Below are positions 25,312 to 36,956 of a stretch of 64,000 nt of DNA, in pieces. The DNA comes from Entomortierella parvispora (lineage: Eukaryota; Mortierellomycota; Mortierellomycetes; Mortierellales; Mortierellaceae): assembly GCA_963573315.1 (NCBI GenBank), contig OY752147.1, positions 496,001 to 560,000 on the forward strand, given 5' to 3'. The stretch's first letter is position 1. Each line of letters begins with the position of its first letter. The notes under the pieces are model-generated. The model saw only the letters and a program-made list of their open reading frames with translations. It was not told the origin of the DNA and ran no database searches. The position numbers were made by a program, and so were the translations under genes.

Positions 25312-27380
25312 CTAAGATGAAGAAAGGGAGGATGTAGACCCTGGTGGCGAATGTGGCTGATGGTGAAGGCCACGCAATACCGGTGGGTCTTTTCTTGCAA
25401 AAGTCCCGCGATGGGGAACCATGGGCAAAAACACAACTTGAGGTCGATCTTTGTGGGCTTGGTCGTTCAGTTTTCTGTGAGCGCCCTCTGTGGCTTTTGA
25501 AAGGGCGAGCTTTCTATTGATGCCGGCAAACAGACCCTGTTCAGCAAATATGGCAAAGAGTTGCTTAGAGAGTAGGAGGGCGCCTCTGGCGTAAGGCTCC
25601 CGTTCCTGCTGGTACCGAGTGAGTGCCGACCTGATCTCGGCCATGGAATTGGATTCGAGTTGGAAGATCAAGTTGGCGAGGACGGCACACTCAGACATAT
25701 TGATATTGTCGATCATACCGGCGGAAGGGGGGAACTTGTGGCAAGCTATAATAATTCATCCGAGGGAGTATTTGGAGACATGTTAACAAATGACAATTCG
25801 CCACCACATTCGGCTCCAGAAGGAAAGAGTGGAATACCATTTCCCAGGAGAATGGTCCGTTGGCTGTGCCAAACGTCGTAGATCTTTTCTTGGACCAGGA
25901 CCTTGGACATGAGAGGGCGGGGACTTTGCTTAAAGATGTCGGACATGGTCCCACCATATGGACAAGCGTAGTGCTCGTACCTTGAACACATCTCGTCAAT
26001 GGCCTCCTGTCCAAACTCGCTCGCCTTGAATCCATCGTCACCCATAGCCTTGTCTGACTTCTCAATGGGTGTGGTGATGGCCCATTGAAGCCTGTTGTTC
26101 GCCGTCGGCATGCACCAGTACTTTTTGCACAGCAGAAAATATAACAATTAGAGGACATTGACCCCATTTAGCAAAAAAAAAAAAAAGGAAGCAGTATCAG
26201 AGTAAAAATAACCTCGATCTTCTCTTCTCACTCACAGTTTCTTTGTTCTTTTGCCCCATCACGATCACGAAGTCCGAGTAAGGCAGACCAAGATCTGGGT
26301 ACAGCTCTCGATCCAATGGCTGAGTGATTCCCATTACAGTCCAGGCTCGCTCACCGCGATCTCCTTCCTCAAACAGACTTGTTCCTAATCCATTATGATG
26401 AGTAGTGGATAGTTTGATGGGCCCTGATTTCGTCATACTGTCTTCGCCGTCCTTGTCGCTCCCTGTCCCATGCAGTCCGCTTTTACTCGTCTTGGGCAAT
26501 GGAGTAGAAGAGGCCAAAGAATTTGAGAATGCCGCTGCCGCTGCCGCTTTGGCCGCCGCGACCTGAGCTATGGCAGCTTTCTTGGCCGTTTCAATCTGTC
26601 TATAAAGGTTAGCTCGAACTGCGCTGTTGGCACCATCGGCTCCGACGAGGAGATCCCCTGAATAGGTAGAGCCGTCTGCACAACGGACCAGGACCCCTTG
26701 ATCGCTCTGGGTGGAGGAGAGGACTCTTTTCCCGAGAAGAATCTTTTGCTTGGGGACCCCTCGTAGCAAAACGTTATAAAATGCTGGACGCGGGAGAACC
26801 AACGTTGGGTATCCATACCTGCCGGAGAATGTGTTTTTGTTTGTGTGTTAGTGGCGTGACCAACTTGAGAAAAAGAAAAAAAAAAAGAGATGAAAACAAA
26901 AGGAAACACAAGGTGCCAAGCCGTATCGAAAGGTCCAGTCTCTTGTTCTTTACCGCTGTTCAAAGATGGAGCCGTCAAACTCGCCCACGGTCTCGTCCAT
27001 GTTGCCCTGTCGCTTGATCTTGAATTTGCGGGTTGGTAACGAGTGGGCTTCAATCTCGTTTAAGAATCCGAGTTGTTCCAGTAAGGGCAGGATGACTGCG
27101 CCGAGGACACAGCTTCGTGAGGGGGGTAAGAAGGTTGACTTTTTCTCTAGTAAACGGTAATCAATCCCGGCAATCTCGAGTAGTAGAGCGAGCATTAAGC
27201 CCGAGGTACCTGTCATGGGTAGAAGGAGGGGTGGAGGGGGATTATGTTAGTCATTAATATTAATAATGGGACCCTTCCACGTTGTGACCAGGTTAGCTTT
27301 CGGTTCAGGTTGTACAGCATGAAGAACAAAGAAATACCTGCTCCAACGATAAGGACCTTGATGTTCTTGTTGTATGCCAT
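25312..27380 (-). CDS. FAD-dependent monooxygenase (aromatic hydroxylase-like)
   Basis: Five exons (27380-27338, 27209-26954, 26818-26236, 26120-25838, 25745-25312) join in phase to 532 aa. Seen: Rossmann dinucleotide-binding GAGTSGLMLALLLEIAG, interrupted by intron 1, and DLLVGADGANSAVR, the DG motif contacting FAD and NADPH. The usual GD motif that binds the FAD ribose reads LGNACHKFPPSAG, with Asn for Asp, and is also split by an intron. Such enzymes hydroxylate aromatics or secondary metabolites; the substrate is unknown. An Ala-rich insertion (about residues 195-260) is unusual for the family. It stands alone, with no biosynthetic neighbours. Confidence 0.87.
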
Positions 27381-29389
27381 TTCTACTATATTCCTTTTTT
27401 TTTCTTTTCTATACACCTAGCCAATGGCGGGGTGCTGCCTGTTCGTGTGCAACAGGTCGAAGGGGTGAATGGACGAATGTCGACGAGGCGGATGATGGAG
27501 AGAGGGAGGGGGAATGGAATGGGGCAGGAATGAATCTGGCCTAAATGGTGAGAGCAATGGCTGACAAGGCGCTCCAGGGTTGTGGAGGGGAGGTGTGTCT
27601 GACTGATACGGATGGGCATGTCTCTGTGCCTGCATGGTGCATGTTCCTGAAAGTTATTATTACAGTACTCTTTCGTCTTCTTGTCCTTCCAAGTGATCAC
27701 ATATCGATTCTCATTCCCCTCGTCCTTCTCCCTCTGTCTTCCGTGCTCTTGTTTTGTTTTTGCTTTTGTTTTGTTTTTCTTGTTTTTTGAACAGTAGGAC
27801 AGCAGGGAGCGAAATAGGGAGAAAGGGACAGCAAAGGACGAGGAAAAGAGGGGATAGAGGGAGGGAGATAAAGGAGCATCCTCACAACTTTCCAGCGGAC
27901 GTTTGCTCACCGCCTGAACCTGGTGGCCTATCTTTTCCATGACCGGAATAGTATCATCCACAGTCTACACAGTCCTTGCTCGAGTGTCTCGAGTGTCCTC
28001 AATTCGTTTCTGTGCAATCTTTATAATCTGGAATGCTGCTCAAGTGTCTAGACCGATTCTTCAGGGCAGGCGCGGGATCACTTGTTTGCCCTGCCTTTCT
28101 TTTTTGCATCCTAATCTCCATCCTACAAAAACAAAAGCTCCGAGCAATTGTGAACGACTGCATGTTGCTCTGCAACATGTAGAATTGGGCAAAGAGAGAG
28201 AGAGAGAATTGCCGACGAGATGAAAAAGGAAGAGGGAGGCAACCCCTTCTGAGAAGAAACGTTGTGTGTAGCTTAACAGAACTTTCTGAAATGACACCCA
28301 GCGCGTTCGTTCAGCCGTATTTTGTCCAAAGATACGAAAGAAGAAGGGATGTCGTGGTTCCCCACGGAGCGTGGAGTCCAATAAGGAAAATAATGGAGTC
28401 CAATAAGGAAAATAAAAATGGCTTATGAATCATTATTACGAAGACAAACAAACAAAACGTCTTCCACGTTTCGTAAAAACCGCATGGAGAGCCAAGCAAA
28501 CGCGGGGAAAAAAAACTAGCGGTTCCCTCTCTCTCTAGTCCTATCTCTCTCTATCTCTCTCTCTGTCTCTCTTTTTCAAATTCGGATCCAAGTTGACAAG
28601 CGCAAATGCGGGGGAAGCAAGGAACTGAGAAGTGTGAGGGCTATTGCGAGGACGGCCCCATCCATTGTCTTCAGGGTGTAGTGTTTGTGTTTGGGGCACA
28701 CGAACGAACGAACGTTCATCGCAGAGAAGAACAGACACTTTTTTTTTTTGACAAGGAACTTGTCGTGTTGGCCAAGATGGACCAGGAGACCTCCTCCGCA
28801 ACCCCTGTCTCCGCTGCATCTCTGGTCGCACGCCTTTGTTCAGGTCTGGCTTGAGGGCATGTGCCCCTTGCCCATTTTCAGTCGACCTGTCCACTAGTCG
28901 CGGTCGCACCTTTCCCGTTTGTCGATTGTTCGGTTCTTGTCCCTTCCGCTTCCGATCCTGTCGTGCACTTGAATCGACTTCTATGGAAGATGAGGACGGC
29001 TTCGTCTGCTAAAATCAACAAAACGCCATCACCCCGCATCGTCTTATTCTGTGATTGGCAAAAACTTGTTTGTGTTGTCCACTCTCTGCGCGGTCGGTGC
29101 ACAGCTTCCTTCGAGACTGTCCATTATTTTTCTGTTGGCGCGGTCTCTTACCTCTTGCCCGTGTTCCAACCCAGCCCAGCCCACCCGGGGGTTGTCTACT
29201 CTCCCACGCTTCTCGTGGCTGCACGCCAGGACCGAGTCTCCAACCTTCTTTTGTTCTTCCCCTTTATTTTATGTTTTCATCGGCCGCTCTGCCCAATTGT
29301 CCTTTGTGGGCCAACAATTCAGGAATATCAAAGGGTACGGTATCTCTCTCAGAAACGTTGTTTGTTCGTGTAACCTCCAATCCATGAAC
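27381..29389. other. Gene-poor region upstream of the FAD monooxygenase
   Basis: Two kilobases without a supportable gene. There is a CT-rich tract on the monooxygenase sense strand (27420-27960), one TACAGTA motif (27661-27667), a 22-bp tandem duplication (28373-28415), and a CTCTCTC run (28527-28575). Frames are short and follow composition. Confidence 0.5.
28373..28415. repeat. 22-bp tandem duplication
   Basis: The 22-bp unit beginning TGGAGTCCAATAAGG and ending AAAATAA occurs twice head-to-tail with no spacer. It looks like a recent slippage duplication in non-coding DNA. Confidence 0.85.
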
Positions 29390-29681
29390 TCAAGAGAGTC
29401 CAGGGCCAGGGGAGCAGCTGGTTCTTTTCCAATAGATGGACAACGTGTCGTCAACTCGTACTTTTCCAAGGTGTAGACGGTCAAGATCCTGTTGTCCTAT
29501 CAGCAAGCGCGGTCCACTGTCTTTTCCACGGAGGTCTTTTCCATTATTCGGAGTGATACATACCTTCGTCTCCCACTCTATCGTACATATCTCTCTCTGC
29601 TGAAGTACATGCAACAGGGTAGAAACTTGAAGTATCCATTCCAGAGGCCAATTGGCAAGAGTCATTATCTGATAGACTCAT
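29390..29681 (-). CDS. Possible small two-exon gene, 74 aa
   Basis: Weakly supported. ATG 29681 opens a 118-nt exon (29681-29564) ending at a gtatgt donor. A 67-nt intron and a gatag acceptor lead in phase to 29496-29390 with a stop. The product (MSLSDNDSCQLASGMD...) has no recognisable domain and no signal peptide. The overlapping frame 29269-29484 reads equally protein-like, so this could be a decayed fragment rather than a gene. Confidence 0.2.
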
Positions 29682-30429
29682 AGAGAAGAATAAAGGTCGA
29701 TTCTTCCTGCATCAGGATTTTGTCTATCATCCGACTTCTGCAAAGAAAAACAGTGATGATGGAAAAACAACAACAGTAACAACGTGAATCTGATGTACGG
29801 CGTATTACGCCTGCATCTTCCCCCGTACCCCGCAGATATAACGCAGGGCGAGAAACAACAAATGACGAGAGAACGAGTTGTCAAGAAGACAACAATCAAC
29901 AACTGCAACATCAATGGAGATCCGACACCAAACAAACGAAGAACTGTTCGGAGGGTCTGTTGATTCCGAAGGTAAATAAAAAAAAATGGGCAGCAACACG
30001 GCAGACGTGTTTGAAGAGTAAAGAGAATTAAGGTCCTTCTCGTTCTTCCACTTTCACCGATCGCTCAGTTGAGATTTCTCTTTTTTTAACCCGGGAAATG
30101 AAAATGAGGGATTTTTTGAGCAAGCGGCTTCCCCTTTCCCTCTTGCAGTGTAGTCATGTACTTTGTTGCTTTATCTCCTAGTCGTCACTGTTTCTCCATC
30201 ATGGATCAGATGGCATCATTCTGGCCATTGTGAAGGCAAATGGCCTTGTCACAAGAGAGAGAGAGATCTTCATATTTTGTAGATAATTGTCTGATAGGGG
30301 GAGATGTGGCCACACACAGTGCTGTTCAGACCTGAGCCGGAAAACAGCCGCCATTTTCGTTTGTGTTTTGAAACTGGACCCCACGCGAGGAGGACACCAT
30401 GTTGTGGTTTAGTATCAACTTTGGGTTGA
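29682..30429. other. Gene-poor region
   Basis: I see no gene. A short open stretch after a tttatctcctag acceptor-like sequence (about 30170) reads ILAIVKANGLVTRE but stops soon after and has no start or partner exon I can defend. Confidence 0.4.
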
Positions 30430-30743
30430 TCTACCTACAAAAATAAAAGGAGCCAAAGGGCACAATTGCATTCTCCTCCAGATGACGGAGCAGGGAAGGC
30501 CATGTTGTCGATGAACCACTGGATTGCGCTACTCACTGGACTAACGTTCACGAAAGAAAATTGCGGGCTTCTGGTTGTGCTGGTCCTCTGTGTCACGGCC
30601 GACAAGAAGAGCGAGATGTTCATTTGTCGGTAAGTTTGGCACATGGCGTGCGAACAGCAGACCCGACAGTTTCTGATCTTCTTATTTCCAGCTCAGCTGG
30701 AGGGGCTACTGCATTCCTCTTTTTTATGACTGGTCAAGAATGA
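30430..30743 (+). CDS. Possible two-exon gene fragment
   Basis: An open frame 30430-30629 ends at a consensus donor (CG then gtaagt). Intron 30630-30691 ends in a pyrimidine-rich ttatttccag, and 30692-30743 continues in phase to a stop. In-frame ATGs lie at 30502 and 30511. The translation includes MNHWIALLTGLTFTKENCG and a hydrophobic stretch LLVVLVLCVTA, ending FLFFMTGQE. No family is recognised. The splice signals are good, but there is no clear 5' exon; it may be a remnant. Confidence 0.25.
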
Positions 30744-30964
30744 AGCTGCCAAGGGCGAGGCACACAGAGTTAGTATGAAGAGTGGACAATGAATAAAAAG
30801 GATGAGGGAAATAACCAGCTCCCGGAAGGAACTGGGAGATCTGATAGCCGAGACGAGACCATTTGGCTACTCTACTCCGAAGCCTGTTCGTCTCTGAACT
30901 GGCGCTCTGGCGCCCCTCCCTGCCCCCTTCAATTCTGAGTCAGGTCCTGATCCACACTACCGGG

Positions 30965-31475
30965 TACAGTACAGATACAGTACTGGCTTGCTGCTTCGAC
31001 CTGGAGGTCACTGCCGTTACTGTATTGCTTGCAGTCAGCAAACGATCGATCGATCCTCTCGTTGATCTTGCTACTTTATCGATTAACGGCCAAGGGAAAG
31101 AGTTGCTCTTCTGCCCTTTTGTCAGAAGAAGGAATCAACGAGACGACACAGCAGATGACCATAATCATAGTGTTGAGAACCAGGATTCTGCGCGCACGCA
31201 CAAAGGCACGCACAGCTTCCACAGGATTCCATTCACAACTAACCGACAGATCCAGTCGACCGTGGGTGTTGTTTGTGTGTCTTCGACCCATAGCAGGAGC
31301 GAGGTAGCAAGGTCAAAAAGGACCAACCCTCGGGAACTATAATCCTCCAATCGGTCCGGCCTGTTCTGCGAGAGTTCTCTTCTGTCATACGTATCTCTGT
31401 AGCCCTTTCACAAAAGAAAAGAGAGGGAAGGAGAAAGTAGCCTATTCAATGTAAGGTACAGTAAGCTTCACTGTA
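30965..31475. promoter_or_regulatory. Cluster of TACAGTA/TACTGTA motifs
   Basis: Exact TACAGTA or its reverse complement at 30965-30971, 30976-30982, 31018-31024 and 31457-31463, plus a near copy (CACTGTATTACAGTC) at 31469-31483. Four exact copies in about 500 bp is far above the roughly 0.06 expected for this 7-mer pair. A transcription-factor site array for PMA1 is an inference. Confidence 0.4.
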
Positions 31476-31989
31476 TTACAGTCAATGGTACCATCCGCCA
31501 GCCGCGGCAGCCAGTCAGAGCGCGTCCCCACTTTGCTGCACCTTCCAGAGATTCTTTCGCCCTTTTTTTTCTTTGAGTATCCTTGAAGTCCGTTACACTT
31601 TTATATTAGGCAGGAGAGGCCTATTTTAAAATCGTTCCTTCACAGACGGGGGGAAGCGATGTTACCGACAAAATGCACCCTCGCAGACACCCCATTCTGT
31701 TGAGCCCGCGCTTGTTTGTGGTCATGGCCCTCACCCTCGTTGCCTTTTCCTTTTCTCTCTTCCCTTCCACGCCTGTGCCCAGGCTACATGCGTCGTCGTT
31801 TTTTTGCCAGGCAATTTGCAATCTGGCGATTGACTTGGGCATCGCTTATTCTATCAAAGTCTTTCTCTTACTGTCTTGCTAGTGTGAGCAGCCAGCTTTG
31901 TCTCTATTTGTGAATCCTTGGGATCAAAGGAGGCGGCAGGAGCCAAGGGCAAGATAACAATGCAAACAAGGCCGTATGCGACCCCACTA

Positions 31990-32006
31990 CCAATCCGTAT
32001 AAAAGG
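31990..32006 (+). promoter_or_regulatory. CCAAT and TATA box of PMA1
   Basis: CCAAT (31990-31994) is followed three bases later by TATAAAAGG (31998-32006), 230 bp upstream of the PMA1 ATG. A CT-rich leader follows, typical of strongly expressed fungal genes. Confidence 0.65.
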
Positions 32007-32235
32007 ACTATGGCCCTGACACAATTCCTTTCGGTTTTTTTGTTTCCCTTCCCTCCCCTCGTCAAGTCATTCTTCTTCTCTCTCTCTCTCGCTCTCTCTC
32101 TTTCTCTCTCCCCCCCCCATCTCCCCACTCTTCCCTCCCTCCCTCCTCTTTCCTTCCTTGTTGCCCATCCTGTCTTCCTAAAGATCCCCCAAGGAACAGT
32201 TTGTTCAGAACAAAGACCATACCTAGCCATTAGCT

Positions 32236-35200
32236 ATGACCGAAAAAATTGAAGGTACCAAAACGCGATGTGCCACCTCAACCTCATCCTAGTCCTATCC
32301 ACAACCACAGATGAGCAGCGCTACAACCTTCATCTACCCTCTACTACCCTGCCGTTCTTCAGATCTCGCCTCACCATTCCCCTCTGTCCACCTCCGGCCC
32401 TCCCCTGGCTCTTTACTTGGGCTTCTGTGCACTTTAACCCCGTCAACTTGATACGCCACCCTCGAAACTCCCCATTGACCCTCCACTTCCCTCTGTCTAC
32501 GCTTTTTTGTTTCCCTTGCCATCAGACGATCACCACAAGGGCCAGCTTGAGGTCCAAGAGGCCGAGCACCACGAGCACAAGGACGAGATCTCGCCCGAGC
32601 TTGAGGCCCTCCTCCAAACGGATCCCAAACATGGTCTCACCGCTTCAGAGGCCGCCAAACGCTTGGCCCAATTCGGACCCAACGAGTTGGCAGAGGTCAA
32701 GCGCAACCCTTTCCTCAAGTTCCTGAGCTACTTTACTGGAGCGATTGCTTACTTGATTGAGGTTGCTTGTATTATCTCTGCTGTGGTCAAGGATTGGTTG
32801 GATTTCGGTATTATCTTGGCCTTGTTGTTGGTTAATGCTTGTATTGGTTTCGTTGAGGAGTCCAAGGCCGAGTCGGCTTTGGATGCTTTGCGCCAGACGT
32901 TGGCGTTGAAGACGCGCTGCTGGCGCGATGGTCATTTGGTCGAGTTGGATGTTGCTGCCTTAGTTCCTGGTGATATCATTGTCTTGCGTCTCGGAGACAT
33001 TGTCCCAGCCGATGGTCGTCTCTTGGGTATTGGTGCCACCGGTGAGGCCACTGAGGGTGACCTCTTGATTGATCAGTCTGCCTTGACCGGAGAGTCCCTC
33101 CCTGTTGCAAAGTCCAAGGGCAAGACCGTTTACTCGTCCTCGATCGTCAAGCAAGGCCAGCAGATGGCTGTCGTCACCAAGACTGGTGGCGACACCTTCA
33201 TTGGTCGTGCTGCCAACTTGATCTCCATCACTACCGAGGAGGGTCACTTCCAAAAGATTATCAACCGCATTGGAAACTTCTTGATCCTCATCACCGTTGT
33301 CCTCGTCGTCACCATCATGATCTACCAGCTTTTGCACTTCAGGGGCCAGCCCGAGGGTGAGTTCATGACTGTTCTCTCCAAGATCCTCGTCTTGACCGTT
33401 GCTGCCATTCCCGTCGGTCTCCCCACCGTCATGTCCGTCACCATGGCCGTCGGTGCCAAGCAGCTCGCTGCCAAGAAGGTCATTGTCAAGCGTCTCACAG
33501 CCGTCGAGGAGATGGCCTCTGTCTCTGTTCTCTGCTCCGACAAGACCGGAACCCTCACCTTGAACGAGTTGACCTTTGATGAGCCCTACCTTGCCAACAA
33601 CTACTCTGCTGAGGATATTCTCTTGTACTCTTACCTCGCTGCCGAGGCTGGTGCCAACGATCCCATTGAGTTTGCCGTCCGTACCGCCGCTGAGGATCAG
33701 CTTGATATCTTGAAGGGACGTACCCACAAGCACGAGGTCCCCGGATACAAGGTTACCTCTTTCTTGCCCTTCAACCCCTCCACCAAGTTGACCCAGGCCA
33801 CCATCACCAACCTCGAGACTAACTCTACCTTCAAGGTCGCCAAGGGTGCCCCCCAGGTCATCATCCGCCTCGTTGGTGGTGATGATGATGCCGTCCGTGC
33901 CGTCAACTCTCTTGCCCAGCGTGGTCTTCGTGCTCTCGGTGTTGCCCGTACTATCGAGGGTAACATGGACCGCTGGGAATTGATTGGTATGATCTCCCTG
34001 ATTGACCCTCCTCGCCCCGATTCTGCCGAGACCATCCGCCGCTGTAACGAGATGGGTGTTTCCGTCAAGATGATCACTGGTGATCAATTGATCATTGCCA
34101 AGGAGGTTGCCCATCGTCTTGGTATGCAGCGTGTCATGTTGGATGCTGGACACTTGGTTGACGCTGACAAGTCCGAGGATGAGATTACCGAGCATGTCAT
34201 CCGTGCCGACGGTTTCGCCCAGGTTATTCCCGAGCACAAGTACCGTGTCGTTGAGTTGCTCCAAAAGCGTGGTATCCTTGTCGGTATGACCGGTGATGGT
34301 GTCAACGATGCCCCTGCCCTCAAGAAGGCCAACGTCGGTATTGCTGTCCACGGATGCACGGATGCTGCCCGCTCTGCCGCCGATATTGTCTTGCTCGCCC
34401 CTGGTTTGTCGACCATTGTCGATGGCTTGATGACTTCTCGCGCCATCTTCCAGCGTATGCGTTCCTATGCTCTTTACCGTATCACCTCTACTGTTCACTT
34501 CTTGATGTTCTTCTTTGTTGTCGTCATGGCCTACGACTGGTCCCTGCCTGCCCACTTGTTGATCTTGATTTGCATCTTGAACGATTTGGCTACCTTGGTC
34601 ATTGCTGTTGATAACGCCCAGATCTCTGCCCGTCCTGACAAGTGGAGAATCGGTCAATTGATCACCATGTCGATCGTCCTCGGTATCTGCCTCTCAGCCT
34701 TGTCCTTTGCCCATTTTTTTATCTTCTGGAAAGTCTATGGTTATGAGCCCTTGCAGCACAGTGCTCCCAAGGATCAGCGCAAGCTCGAGTCCATCATGTA
34801 CTTGCACATCTCTTCCGCTCCTCACTTTGTCATCTTCTCGACCCGTTTGGCTGGTTACTTCTGGGAAAACCTGCCTTCGCCCATCTTTGCCGTCGTCATC
34901 ATTGGTACCCAGATCGTTGCCCTGTTGATGGTCATCTTTGGAGGTTTGACCCCCAAGGTCCCTGCTGGCGAGGCTATTGTCGTCCTGTTGATCTCGTTCG
35001 TCTTCTTCATCATCTTGGATGTTGTCAAGGTCCAGATGTTCAAGCACTGGTCCTTTGAGCTGACCGCTTCCTTGGTCCCCACCTCAACCCGTCGCAACAA
35101 GTTGGCCTCTCGCAAGGCTTCCAAGGTTCAGCAGCAGCGCGTCTGGAACTCGATCGACAACGTCCGTAAGGTTGCTGTCATGACCGCCGTCGTCTCCTCC

Positions 35201-35248
35201 TTCAAGCAAGGAAACCAGGAGAACGTCGAATATAACGAGTCCAAGTAG
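32236..35248 (+). CDS. PMA1: Plasma-membrane H+-ATPase (P-type, IIIA)
   Basis: Pumps protons out of the cell using ATP, building the membrane potential for nutrient uptake. Exon 1 (32236-32254) codes only MTEKIE plus one base. A 271-nt intron leads to 32526-35248; total 913 aa. Seen: His/Glu-rich N-terminus, DQSALTGESLPV, phosphorylation site CSDKTGTLTLNEL (Asp near 345), MITGDQ, GMTGDGVNDAPALKKANVG near 596, and about ten membrane segments. Length and motifs match fungal Pma1, not SERCA or heavy-metal pumps. Codon bias is strong. The C-terminal tail is basic with Ser/Thr, in the place of the regulatory domain. It converges with HOP2 at the 3' end. Confidence 0.97.
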
Positions 35249-35506
35249 ATGGGTTATTGGTTATCGGGGGGCAGAAGGAAGGAGTCTTCTCTTTATCGTT
35301 CTCTCTAATTTAGTTCTCCAAAAGTCTACCCCCATCTACATGTATCTACACCCTTTTGCACATATCACGAATAGATTGTATTTTCACCCATTTTTTTAAG
35401 AAAAGCATTTCAACAGCTGAAAACCTGAGTGTGAGAGATTGTCGTGTTTTATTCAGTTGGATGGTGGAAGGCGATAAAATACAGCTATATTTACAGCAAG
35501 AGAGAC

Positions 35507-36800
35507 TCATGCTTTGAGTAGATCCCTTGGGTTCATGTTCACATCAAACGGATCTTTGTCGTCGATATCTAGCTCCTCCAAAAGATCCTTTGGTTTTCCA
35601 GGCAAGTTTTCTGTCACGGTCGAGAACATGTCCTTGAACTATTCAGCAGTTAAATCATGAATCAACATCAGTCAGGTTAACAGACAACATCCAACAAGGT
35701 CTGCAACAAAGGAAAGGCAGAGGAGTCGAAGGAGACAATGAGGCAGGAGAAACGAGAAACTGAGAGTGGGCAAGGGGGTTAGGGCAGTGGAGAAAAATAG
35801 GACAGCGTTTACCATTCGGCGTCTCTCCTTCCAAATCTTGCGATGGTACTCCATTTCTTTGACCACCTTTTGCTTTTCCGCTGCTGTTACTAGTTGAGTC
35901 CCTGAACGCAGCAACTCCAAATGTTGGCGGGATTGCTCATTCTAGTGCGAAGAAAAAGGATACATGATCGTGGGTGAGTTTATCTGGACTCTTTCATCCC
36001 TCCTTTTCCTTCCTTGAAACAAATACACATTGGTGCCATCTCTTCTCCACATGATGCCATCGTTTATACCTTTGCCGTTAGTGTTGTCAGTCTTGATGCA
36101 ATTTCCTCCGTGGTCAGGGATGAGTTAAGGGCAGTCAATTCTAAAAGACAAATGAGAAAAAAGCAAAAAAAAAAACATGTAAGCAACAACACGGCAAATC
36201 GCTTTCCCTTTCTATCAGTTTTACAAAGCATATAACAGCCGCTTCTTTTCACTACCGGACGAAAGCTGCTTGTGCCTTGATTTCTGATCTGTAATCTTTG
36301 ACTGCAACTGAGCCAATTCCCGATCAACCGCAGCCATTTCCTCAGGAGAGGCAGTCTCAATCGTATCTTGTCGTACGACATAGATGGCTTGCTTTCCGTA
36401 TAGTTTCGAAATGATCAAGTCCTTATCCACCAAAGCGTTAACGACACGCTGACAATCCGTCTTTGAAACCGCAGAGTGCAAGTTATTCACAATGTCAGCT
36501 ACAAGAAAAAACACGGAAGGATAAAAAAAAGAAGTTAAAAGACCACTACTGGTAGGGATAAGTGCAAATGGTGGACTGGTGTGAGAGCCCTTACTGACGC
36601 TGTACGGCCGGTTCTGTTTGACCAGGTAGTCAAACACAATCTTTTCAGACTACATAAAAGCAAGTTGAAGCATGCATTCACATGGTGGTAATGTCAGTCA
36701 ATGAGATTCCGCGTCTTTGTACGCCAACATTGCAGGGTAATGGCTGTTTTCAACATGCCTTGTCTCCTTTGGCAACCGAAGTCTTCTTTTCCTTGGGCAT
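35507..36800 (-). CDS. HOP2: HOP2 / PSMC3IP, meiotic homologous-pairing protein
   Basis: Partners Mnd1 to stimulate Dmc1/Rad51 strand invasion in meiosis. Six exons (36800-36759, 36649-36595, 36498-36256, 36140-36070, 35941-35813, 35638-35507) keep phase and give 223 aa, close to human PSMC3IP (217). Seen: winged helix IVFDYLVKQNRPYS...DIVNNLHSAVSKTDCQ, KLYGKQAIYVVRQD, a coiled coil (DRELAQLQSKITDQKSRHKQL, LTALNSSLTTEEIASRL), then EMEYHRKIWKERRRM and the C-terminal FKDMFSTVTENLPGKPKDLL. Intron 1 uses a probable GC donor (AAG then gcatgt); a weak GT donor 18 nt earlier also keeps phase. Its presence suggests the lineage retains meiosis. Confidence 0.93.
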
Positions 36801-36956
36801 CTTGTATGAATGAGGTTCTTATGATGAGATTGTCGTGTTGGTGTTCTTTATCTCCTTAAGATGTAAAACGGTGGCAAGGATTTTTGTCAGGGGTATCCAG
36901 GCTGCTTTATTTTCGATTTGGTGGCGTGAACAGTCTAGTTTGAATTTTCAACTCCG

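Larger units (their letters stand above)
30744..32235. other. PMA1 upstream region
   Basis: A 1.5-kb promoter region of the H+-ATPase gene. It holds a cluster of TACAGTA/TACTGTA motifs (30965-31475), a GATCGATCGATC run near 31046, a CCAAT box next to a TATA box (31990-32006) and a long CT tract (about 32070-32160) in the 5' leader. The 159-codon frame at 30863-31342 begins with TTG and has no domain. Confidence 0.6.

Noticed and set aside
27386-28909. Several minus-strand frames of 100-190 codons
   Set aside because: Composition-driven (CT-rich leader and CTCTCT runs), with no domains or splice partners.
30863-31342. 159-codon plus-strand frame upstream of PMA1
   Set aside because: It begins with TTG, has no recognisable content, and covers the TACAGTA motif cluster.
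32960-34657. 565-codon open frame antisense to PMA1
   Set aside because: PMA1 has strong codon bias and complete ATPase motifs; the antisense frame is Gly/Asp/Thr-rich without domains, a shadow of that bias.
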